The position numbers and the translations under genes were made by a program. 64,000 bases of DNA. Source: VRUE01 sp036266075 (GTDB lineage: Bacteria > Actinomycetota > Thermoleophilia > Solirubrobacterales > 70-9). The stretch covers positions 1-64,000 of the forward strand of contig DATANV010000033.1 of the NCBI GenBank assembly GCA_036266075.1. Reading direction: 5' to 3'. Under the pieces are notes generated by a model that worked only from the letters and a program-made list of their open reading frames with translations, ran no database searches and was not told the DNA's origin. Of the stretch, positions 1-7,304 are shown piece by piece (position 1 is the first letter of the stretch; every line of letters starts with the position of its first letter).

Positions 1-472
1 GCGGGTTGCCCGAGCCGTCGATCGTGCCGAGCAGCGCGCCCTGGGGGGAGTAGACGTTGACCTTGCCTTCGACGAGGAGGTAGACGTCGCCCGCGGTGGC
101 GCCGGGGGAGCCGGCCGGGGCGACCGCCACCTCGCCGGCAAAGGGGATTTTGGCGAGGTTGGTCCCGGCACCCGGTCCGGCGGTGAAGTTGTTAGGGACA
201 CCGGCGGTGGTGAACCGGTAGAGGCGGCTGTTGTTGCCTTCGTTCTTGTCGACGACGTAGAGGAGGTGCGCCTGCTGGTCGACGGCAACGTGGGAAGGCC
301 AGATAAACTTCGTCGCGCTGGTCCCATCTGGCCCGAAGGCCGAGATGAAGGGATGGGTGCCCGCGCCGGATGCCGGGGACGCGAGGCTCGCGAAGGCGGC
401 AACGGCGAACAGAGCGAGCAGGCTCGCTCGCCGAAGCCCAAATCCGGTGCCCTGCTTGCCGCTGCGTCGCAC
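1..472 (-). CDS. Secreted NHL/beta-propeller-like protein, 5' part (runs off the window)
   Basis: The first 157 codons of a gene that continues beyond base 1. A GTG start at 472 follows a GGAGAGGG ribosome site. The product begins with a basic stretch and a hydrophobic segment (LLALFAVAAFASLASPASG, about residues 18-37), a typical Sec signal peptide. Next come HPFISAFGPDG, AVDQQAHLLYVVDK, NNSRLYRFT and AGDVYLLVEGKVNVYSP, the pattern of an NHL/6-bladed propeller that reads as repeated loops ending in a Tyr-Val strand. It is probably an extracellular or surface protein of unknown ligand. A broken paralogue lies at 1197-2136 and shares its 5' leader almost base for base. Confidence 0.8.
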   Translation of the reverse strand, partial: MRRSGKQGTGFGLRRASLLALFAVAAFASLASPASGAGTHPFISAFGPDGTSATKFIWPSHVAVDQQAHLLYVVDKNEGNNSRLYRFTTAGVPNNFTAGPGAGTNLAKIPFAGEVAVAPAGSPGATAGDVYLLVEGKVNVYSPQGALLGTIDGSGNP

Positions 473-545
473 GTGTCCCTCTCCTCTGTCCCGTGAGCCC
501 TGCCGGCCGCTTCCCTTGGCGGCCCTCCCTGGGCTCGTTTCCCTT
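473..545 (-). other. Duplicated 5' leader with hairpin (copy 1)
   Basis: The 70-75 bases upstream of the GTG at 472 are nearly identical to those upstream of the pseudogene start at 2136. They include the Shine-Dalgarno site and a perfect hairpin (GGCCGC, 8-nt loop, GCGGCC at 505-524). The identity shows that the duplication included the untranslated leader. I see no known riboswitch in it; it may simply be a translation-control hairpin. Confidence 0.5.
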
Positions 546-610
546 TGTCCCCGGTTTCAGCCGAAACACGATCCATCCAGTGGACAATGGTGTTTCTCGA
601 AACCGAAGCA

Positions 611-640
611 AGGGTAGACAATCGGTTCTCCAATTGTCAA
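611..640 (-). promoter_or_regulatory. Candidate promoter for the secreted propeller gene
   Basis: On the minus strand TTGACA (635-640) is followed after 18 bases by TACCCT (611-616), which fits the actinobacterial TANNNT -10. Transcription would begin near 604 and give a leader of about 130 nt that contains the duplicated hairpin. Inferred from sequence only. Confidence 0.45.
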
Positions 641-1196
641 GGACAAATCTGTTTACGGATGCAAACGGCTCTGGAGAGCCATTTGTGTAGCGACCTGATC
701 GCGTGCTTCGCGGCTAAGGGATCTAGGGGCGGTAGCACGACTGCACGGCGGGCTAAGAGATGGCCCCGGCGCGGTCGCCTCCTTGGAGCCGGGGCGAAGA
801 AGCATCGACCGATCGGATAGAGAAACGCAGAGCCGGGCCCAAGCGCCCAAGCGACTCCTGCATCAGCGAGGCCCCGGGACCGGATTACCTAGCTATGCGG
901 AACTGCGGAGCCGCTAACACAAGGTGGCTTCAGGACGAACGAGAGGCCGCTTCGAATGCGGTAACGCCCCGACCCCAAACGGGGCCCCCACCGGATGGAG
1001 GCGATGCTGAAGATGCGCAAGATCGACGCCGAGGCGCTGCGGCGAGCTGCGGGTAGTGCCTGAGCGGCCGACCAAAGGTCTTCGGCGATCGCCCTTCGGC
1101 CTCCTTGATTTGAGGAGTCACCCGTCAACGACAAGACCACGCTCGCGCCTCATGCCTGGTGGGAGGTGAGACGCGAGCGCAGAGGTCTCTTTGGAG
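641..1196. other. Gene-poor decayed stretch
   Basis: About 550 bases with no convincing intact gene on either strand. Its only recognisable content is a short protein remnant at 995-1063, listed separately. Open frames here lack ribosome sites and do not resemble known proteins. Confidence 0.5.
995..1063 (+). pseudogene. C-terminal remnant of a PhnB-like VOC protein
   Basis: The 22-codon frame reads MEAMLKMRKIDAEALRRAAG and stops. This matches the usual carboxyl end of PhnB-like / '3-demethylubiquinone-9 3-methyltransferase' VOC proteins, which commonly finish with a segment like AMLKMKKIDIAALEAA. Nothing upstream encodes the rest of the fold, so it is a leftover fragment in a decayed region. 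The match is from family memory and is short. Confidence 0.35.
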
Positions 1197-2136
1197 CTAT
1201 GGAGCCGTCACTGCCCAGCTGGCCTCGAGGATGAACGGAGCGCTTACTCCGCCCATAAGGAGCGAACCTCCCGCAACGCCAAAGCTGTCGTTTTTTGGGT
1301 CGATATTGCTGGAGCTCACGCCTTGGAGCTGAATCAAATAGACGCAGAGGTTGCCCGGCTGGGCAGCCGGTTCCGTAGATTCGCCAGGGCACTCGGGCGG
1401 GCCGGTTCCTTCTTCAACCTCTTCGGCCGTGACCAAGAAACGGTTTTCAGACGGGGTCGATTCCTCAAGTGGGATCGGATAGGAGAGCGGGATGAACTCA
1501 ACGGGTCCGGCGCTGGACGGCTTGCTGGCCGAGGTGTAACCCGTCTCCGTAGCCCGCTCGGCAGCGTCCCACCATCGGTCCAGGGCGAGCCTTCTGGCCC
1601 GGTCGCGCCGGTCGCATCCGCGGTGCCAGGCGAGCCAGCCGCCCCCGTGGCGCCTTTGGCCCCCGCGGCCCCGCTCGCCCCTTTGGCACCCGCGGTTCCG
1701 TTAGGCCCTTTGGCCCCGGTAGCCCCGGTGGCGCCTTTGGCCCCATCGGCTCCGTTTGCTCCGTTTGCCCCCTTCGACCCAGCGGGCCCTGCCGGTCCCG
1801 CAGGCCCTGCCGGTTTTTGATGAGGTTGGTCCCGGCACCCGGTCCCGCGGTGAAGTTGTCGGGGACACCGGCGGTGGTAAACCGGTAGAGGCGGCTGTTG
1901 TTGCCGCTGTTCTTGTCGACGACATAGAGGATGTGCGCCTGCTGGTCGACGGCGAGGTACTGGGGGCCAGATGAACCTCGAGGTGCTCGTCCCGTCCGGG
2001 CCGAAGGCCGAGATGAACGGATGGGTGCCGGCGCCTGCTGCCGGGGAGGCGAAGCTGCAGAAGGCGGCGGCGAAGAGGGCGAGCAGGCTCGCTCGCCGAA
2101 GGCGGAGTCCGGTGGCTGGCTGCCGGTGCGTCGCAC
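1197..2136 (-). pseudogene. Chimeric, frameshifted NHL / collagen-like secreted protein
   Basis: Starts at a GTG (2136) with the same leader and signal region as the gene at 1-472. One base is missing early (around 2113), moving the signal peptide into another frame; one extra base near 1967 restores the propeller frame (AVDQQAHILYVVDK). After GAGTNL the sequence joins, in another frame, a collagen-like tract of Gly-X-Y triplets (GPAGPAGPAG, SKGANGANGADGAKGATG; about 1553-1816). This ends in GSPWTDGGTLPSG, a signature of a collagen-like family common in Thermoleophilia. A further shift near 1540 leads to that family's C-terminal domain (FLVTAEEVEE, PGNLCVYLIQL, ending at 1197). Every part is recognisable but no single frame spans them, so this is a fused and broken gene unless the shifts are assembly errors. 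Confidence 0.75.
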
Positions 2137-2206
2137 GTATCCCTCTCCTCTGTCCCGTGAGCCCCGCCGGCCGCTTCCCTTGGCGGCCCTCCCTGGCTCG
2201 TTGTCC
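2137..2206 (-). other. Duplicated 5' leader with hairpin (copy 2)
   Basis: Almost identical to 473-545, including the GGCCGC/GCGGCC hairpin and the ribosome site, and placed identically relative to a GTG start. It diverges beyond about 2200, so the upstream promoters of the two copies are not shared. Confidence 0.5.
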
Positions 2207-2348
2207 CTGTGTCCCGCTCGGCCGCTACTGCGGCTGAACTGTTCCGTACATGGAACACCCAAAAAGAAAGACAGATGCGAACATAGAAGTCAAGCAAGGG
2301 GCTCAAAGCCTTTGCTAGAGCGGGGAAATTCCAGGTACCCGCGTGTCT

Positions 2349-3046
<698 letters not shown>

Positions 3047-3047
<1 letters not shown>

Positions 3048-4348
3048 CAGGCGACCAGCGTCGGGTTGGGCTTGGCGACCGGCAGGCGCACCCAGAAGGT
3101 GCTGCCCTCGCCCTCCACCGAGCGGGCGCCGATCTCGCCGCCCATCACGTCGACCATGCGGCGGGCGATCGCCAGGCCGAGGCCGAAGCCCTCCTGCTTG
3201 CGCGACTCGTCGCGGCGGTAGAAGCGCTCGAAAACGCGCTCTATCTCCGCCTCGGGAATGCCGGGCCCGGTATCGATCACCTCGAGGATCACCTCTCGCT
3301 CGCCGTCGCGACGGCCGCGAACGGTAACGCGCCCGGGCAGCGGCGTGTGCTTGAAGGCGTTGGTCAGCAGGCCGGTGAGCACCTGACGCAGCAGGGTCGG
3401 GTCGCCCTCGGCGGCGAGATCGGGCTCGGCCTCGACCGCAAGCTCGATGTGGCTCGGCGTGGCGACGGCCTCGACGGTGTCCTCGATGGCGGCGGCGACG
3501 TCGACCACCTCGGTCTCCCCCGCGCCGATCGACTCGACCCGGGCAAGGGTCAGCAGCGAGCGGGTCAGGCGGTTCATTCGCTCGGCGTCCTCGGCGAGAC
3601 GGCCGAGAAAGTGGTCGAGCGCCTCGGGGTCGTCCTTGGCCCCTTCCTGCAGGACCTCGATCGCGCTGGAGATCCCGGCCAGCGGGTTACGCAGCTCGTG
3701 GGCGGCGTTGGAGATGAAGTCGGCTTCGGCCAGCTCGCGGCGCATCTCGTCGGTGCGGTCGCGGGCGACGACCATCACCGCGCGCTCCTTGGGCAGCGAG
3801 CGGGCGCTCATCGCGTAGGCGCGGTCGCCGATCCGCAGCGCCGGGTGAGCGGCGAAGCCCAGCTCTTCGGCGCGCTTGAGGTGCGGCTGCATCGAGTCGG
3901 GAGGGCGGCCGGCGGGGTCGAGCAGCTTCGCGGCGGCACGGTTGTAGAAGCGCACCGCGCCGTCCTCGTCGACGACGATGACCGCGTCGGTGAGGCCGTC
4001 GAAGATCGCTTTCAGCTTGTTGCGGTCGGCGGTGAGGACACCGAAGCTCTCCTTCAGCGAGGCGCGCATCGAATCCAGGGCGCGGGCCAGGTCGCCGATC
4101 TCGTCGCGTCCGCCGGCCTCGAGCTGGGCGTCGAAGGAGCCGGCGGCGAGTTCGCCGGCCGCACGCGAGAGGCGGGTGATGCGGTGCGAGGTGCCGACCG
4201 CGATGAGGAAGCCGGCAAGCGTGCCGAGCGCGATCGCGGCGAGCACGGCGCGTGGACGGTCACCGAAGGTGTAGACGACGCCGGCGGTGAGCAGGGTCAC
4301 GGCGGCGAAGGCGCCGACCAGCCAGAGCCTGATGCCGATGCGGGTCAC
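3047..4348 (-). CDS. Membrane sensor histidine kinase (HAMP-PAS-HisKA-HATPase)
   Basis: About 433 residues. Two adjacent hydrophobic helices at the N-terminus (LWLVGAFAAVTLLTAGVVYTF and AVLAAIALGTLAGFLIAV) are separated by very few residues, so there is almost no extracellular domain. They are followed by a HAMP segment, a PAS-like segment (LKAIFDGLTDAVIVVDEDG), the phospho-acceptor motif NAAHELRNPLAG, and an ATPase domain with GLLTNAFKHTP (N box), DTGPGIP (G1) and GFGLGLAIARR (G2). The GTG at 4348 just before TRIGIRLW is preferred; an upstream TTG at 4384 would add 12 polar residues. Co-transcribed with the regulator at 2349-3047. Sensing probably occurs in the membrane or through the PAS domain. 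Confidence 0.93.
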
Positions 4349-4431
4349 CTGGTCGCCGTCCCGTTCATGAAGGTTTACTAACACAAATGGGGGTCACCGG
4401 CCACGGCGGGGCCGCATGCCAGAATCGGCGC

Positions 4432-5157
4432 GTGAGCACCCTTGTCTTCATCCCTGCCTGGAACGAGGCGGACTCCGTCGCGGCGGTGATCGCCGGCGTG
4501 CGCGAACGGCTCCCCGACGCCGACGTGCTCGTCGTCGACGATGGCTCGGTCGACGAAACGGCGGCGCGGGCGCGGGCGGCGGGCGCCACGGTCGCCTCGC
4601 TGCCCTTCAACCAGGGCCTCGGCGCGGCGCTGCAGACCGGCTATCTCTACGCGCTGCGCGAGGGCTACGACTTCTGTGCCCACCTCGACGCCGACGGCCA
4701 GCACCCGCCGCACGACGTGGCGCGGCTGCTGGACGAGGTCCGCGCCGACCGGGCCGACCTGGTGATCGGCTCGCGCTACCGCGATCCAGAGACCGCGGAG
4801 AGCGACGACTACAGGCCGACGCTCTCGCGGCGGATCGGCACCAGCGTCTTCCGCTTCTTCCTGACGTTGGCGACGCGGCAGCGCTTCACCGACACGACCA
4901 GCGGCATGCGGGCGGCGAACCGCCGGGTGATGGAGCTCTTCAGCAAGAGCTACTCGCCGGACTTCGCAGAGATCGAGTCGCTGCAGCTGGCGGTGCGCCA
5001 GGGGCTGCGGGTCGAGGAGGTGCCGGTGCGGATGCTGGAGCGAACCGGCGGCAGCTCGTTCTTGACGCCGCTGCGCTCTGCCTTCTTCATCTTCAAGGGG
5101 ATGATCGTGCTGCTGGTCGGCCAGTTCCGGCCGCGTGACGCGGGGGCCGAGCGGTGA
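4432..5157 (+). CDS. Family 2 glycosyltransferase (dolichol-phosphate-mannose-synthase type)
   Basis: 241 residues of the GT-A fold. It shows the nucleotide-sugar start VFIPAWNEADSV, the VDDGSVDET motif, an acidic DADGQH metal site near residue 82, and FTDTTSGMRA, typical of DPM1/YkcC-like transferases that move a sugar from a nucleotide donor to a polyprenyl phosphate or to cell-surface glycans. GTG at 4432 is chosen because the conserved fold begins two residues later. It overlaps the next gene (DUF2304) by 4 bases. DUF2304 membrane proteins are often encoded beside such transferases and may help in presenting the lipid acceptor. Confidence 0.92.
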   Translation: MSTLVFIPAWNEADSVAAVIAGVRERLPDADVLVVDDGSVDETAARARAAGATVASLPFNQGLGAALQTGYLYALREGYDFCAHLDADGQHPPHDVARLLDEVRADRADLVIGSRYRDPETAESDDYRPTLSRRIGTSVFRFFLTLATRQRFTDTTSGMRAANRRVMELFSKSYSPDFAEIESLQLAVRQGLRVEEVPVRMLERTGGSSFLTPLRSAFFIFKGMIVLLVGQFRPRDAGAER

Positions 5158-5576
5158 GCGCGCTGCTCTTGGCCGCGGCGGGCGGCGAACCGAAGGTCCA
5201 CCTGACGTCGCAGACGCGGGTGATCGCGGCGGTGATCGCGATCGCCTTCATGGTCTTAATCCTCGAGCTGATCCGCCGCGACCGCCTGCAGGAGCGCTAC
5301 AGCGTCGTTTGGTTCGTCGCCGGCATTGGCATGCTGGCCGGCGCCGCCTTCCCGGGCCTGCTCGGCACCGTCGCCGACCTGATGGGCGTCCGCAACACCA
5401 ACGTCGCCCTCTTCTCGATCATCCTCCTGCTGCTGCTCGGCCTGGCGCTGAATTTCAGCGTGATCATGTCCCGCCAGGCCGCCCAGATCACTCGCCTGGC
5501 CCAGGAGCGCGCGCTGGAGAAAGCGCGCGAGGAGGCTGCTTCGGCCGGGCGCGATGGGGGGCGTGCCGGTAGTTAA
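5154..5576 (+). CDS. DUF2304 membrane protein
   Basis: 140 residues with three hydrophobic helices (about 20-38, 53-72 and 83-103), followed by a charged coiled-coil-like tail rich in Ala/Glu/Arg. The segment LIRRDRLQERYSVVWF is characteristic of DUF2304. Starts at GTG within the stop of the glycosyltransferase gene. Its last codons and TAA stop lie inside a palindromic repeat (5556-5611), which also supplies the stop of the converging holB gene. The biochemical function is unknown; a partner role in lipid-linked sugar transfer is inferred from context. Confidence 0.85.
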   Translation: MSALLLAAAGGEPKVHLTSQTRVIAAVIAIAFMVLILELIRRDRLQERYSVVWFVAGIGMLAGAAFPGLLGTVADLMGVRNTNVALFSIILLLLLGLALNFSVIMSRQAAQITRLAQERALEKAREEAASAGRDGGRAGS

Positions 5577-5611
5577 CCACCCATACGGGGGGCTAACTAC
5601 CGGCGCCCCCC
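5556..5611. repeat. Palindromic repeat family A, copy 1 (intergenic)
   Basis: An inverted repeat of about 56 bp with arms GCGTGCCGGTAGTTAACC and GGCTAACTACCGGCGCC around the centre ACCCATACGGGG, extended by G- and C-runs outside. It lies between two converging genes and provides in-frame stops on both strands (TAA for DUF2304, TAG for holB), making both proteins end in a similar Gly/Ala-Ser tail. Copy 2 lies inside nuoD at 34498-34557. The arms are exchanged between the two copies while the centre keeps its direction. It could also serve as a two-way terminator. Confidence 0.85.
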
Positions 5612-6714
5612 TTGTGCGCCGCCCTTTGGAGTAGACGCTGGAGGTGGACGGAGAGAGCTTCCAGGGCCAGCTCCTCGGAGACGTTGAGGTCGAGACGGCG
5701 GCGGGTGTCCTGCACCTGCTCGGCCGCCCGGCGGGCGCGATTCGGGTCGAGGCTCGTGGCCTGAGGTTGCAGTTGGGCGAGGCGGTCGCGGTTGAAGGCA
5801 ACGTCCGGAGCGCCGGCGGCGATGGCGGCGAGATCGCGGAACCAGGCAGCGGTGAGGGCGAGACCGAGGTCGAGCAGCTCGGTGCGGCGGCGGCGGCCGG
5901 CGCGTTTGGCCTCGTCGGCGATCTCGCGGGCCGAGCGTTTGACGCCAGCCTCTTTCTCCGCTTCGAGTGCCTCGCGGACCGCGGCCTCGACCTCTTCGCC
6001 GGCTTCCTCCGCGTCGGCGAGCAGCGACCTCCATGCCGGCCGACCCCCGGCCTCGGCCGGTGCCAGCGCTTCGCCCGCCAGCTGCTCGACGTCAGCGCGC
6101 AGCTTGTGGCCCCGCTCTGCGAGCAGGAGGCGGGCCAGCTCGACGTCGCCGGCCGCCAGGCGCGCAGCCGCGGCGACCTCGTTGGCATCGCCATCGAGAC
6201 CCGCTTCGACGGCGTCCAGCGGCAACGGAGCGAAGTCAATGGCCTGGCAGCGGGAGGCGATCGTCTCCAGCAGACCGGCGGGCTCGGCGGTGAGCAGGAT
6301 TAGGTGGACGAACTCCGGCGGCTCCTCGAGCGTCTTCAGCAGCGCGTTCTGGCTCTCGTCGCGCATCGCCTCCGCCGCCTCGACGACGAAGACCCGCTTG
6401 CCACCCTCATACGGCCGGTAGGCGGCGGCGCGGATCACCCGTTCGCGGACGTCCTCGACTAGATGCTGGGCGCCGCTCGGCGTCAACCAGACGAGGTCAG
6501 GGTGCGGCGATGGATCCAGCAGGGCCCGGCGCCGCGCGTCCTCCGGGTCCTCGGCCTCCTCCGCGAGGATCTCCGCCGCAAAAGCCCGCGCGGCCACCCG
6601 CTTGCCGGCCCCCCGCGGCCCCCGGAAGAGGTAGGCGTGAGACGGCCCACTCTCCAGCGCCGCCTGCAGCGCCACCTCGGCGCGCGGCTGATGCTCGGTG
6701 CTGTTACCCCGCAT
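5593..6714 (-). CDS. holB: DNA polymerase III delta' subunit
   Basis: 373 residues. The clamp-loader delta' subunit works with gamma/tau and delta to load the sliding clamp. N-terminal AAA+ region: AYLFRGPRGAGKR (P-loop), VVEAAEAMRDESQNALLKTLEEPP (the usual delta' segment containing the sensor and 'LLKTLEEPP'), and ILLTAEPAGLLETIASRCQ (the SRC arginine-finger motif). The remainder is helical. The first 11 bases overlap the tail of tmk, and topA lies just upstream, so topA-tmk-holB forms one replication operon. Its C-terminus is encoded by palindromic repeat A1. Confidence 0.92.
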   Translation of the reverse strand: MRGNSTEHQPRAEVALQAALESGPSHAYLFRGPRGAGKRVAARAFAAEILAEEAEDPEDARRRALLDPSPHPDLVWLTPSGAQHLVEDVRERVIRAAAYRPYEGGKRVFVVEAAEAMRDESQNALLKTLEEPPEFVHLILLTAEPAGLLETIASRCQAIDFAPLPLDAVEAGLDGDANEVAAAARLAAGDVELARLLLAERGHKLRADVEQLAGEALAPAEAGGRPAWRSLLADAEEAGEEVEAAVREALEAEKEAGVKRSAREIADEAKRAGRRRRTELLDLGLALTAAWFRDLAAIAAGAPDVAFNRDRLAQLQPQATSLDPNRARRAAEQVQDTRRRLDLNVSEELALEALSVHLQRLLQRAAHKGGAGS

Positions 6715-7294
6715 GGTCTCTAACGGCGTCCATCACCCGCTCGTGCACCTCCTCGACGGTCCCCTCGGCGTCGATGGTGACGACCCGGTCGCTGGCGATC
6801 TGGGCGATCTCCTCGTAGGCCTCGGCGACGGCGCGCTGCAGGTCGAGGCCCTCGGCCTCGAAGCGGTCGGCGCCGGCAGCGCGAGCCAGACCGGCCTCGG
6901 GATCGATTCGCAGGTATACGGTCACGTCGGGCCAGAGGCCGTCGATCGCGTTGTCGACCAGCGCGAGGACGTGGCTGGTGCCGAGCCCGCGGGCGCCGCC
7001 CTGGTAGGCGACGCTGGAGTCGGCGAAGCGGTCGGCGACGACCGTCTCCCCTCTCTCCAGAGCTGGCCGCACGATCCGGGCCAGCAGGTCGGCGCGGGCG
7101 GCCGAGAAGAGCAGCAGCTCGGCGAAGGGATCGATTTCTAGCGCCGGGTCGGCGAGGAGATCGCGGATCCGCTCGGCGACGTCGGTCCCCCCTGGCTCGC
7201 GAATCAGCACGGCCTCGGGACCAAGCGCCTCGGCGAGCAGCTTCGCCTGCGTGCTCTTCCCCGACCCGTCGACTCCCTCCAAGGAGACGAACAA
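6704..7294 (-). CDS. tmk: Thymidylate kinase
   Basis: 196 residues, phosphorylating dTMP to dTDP for DNA synthesis. The sequence has FVSLEGVDGSGKSTQA (P-loop), the LIREPGGTDVAE motif with the catalytic Arg, VVADRFADSSVAYQGGARG (the DR[YF] nucleoside-binding motif), and YLRIDPEAGLARA before the lid. Starts at TTG (7294), ten bases after the topA stop; no better start is available without losing the first beta strand. Overlaps holB by 11 bases. Confidence 0.93.
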   Translation of the reverse strand: MFVSLEGVDGSGKSTQAKLLAEALGPEAVLIREPGGTDVAERIRDLLADPALEIDPFAELLLFSAARADLLARIVRPALERGETVVADRFADSSVAYQGGARGLGTSHVLALVDNAIDGLWPDVTVYLRIDPEAGLARAAGADRFEAEGLDLQRAVAEAYEEIAQIASDRVVTIDAEGTVEEVHERVMDAVRDHAG

Positions 7295-7304
7295 CGCTCT
7301 GGGC

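Noticed and set aside
1553..1816. Gly-X-Y tract as a free-standing collagen-like gene
   Set aside because: It has no start of its own and is out of frame with its C-terminal domain; treated as part of a pseudogene.
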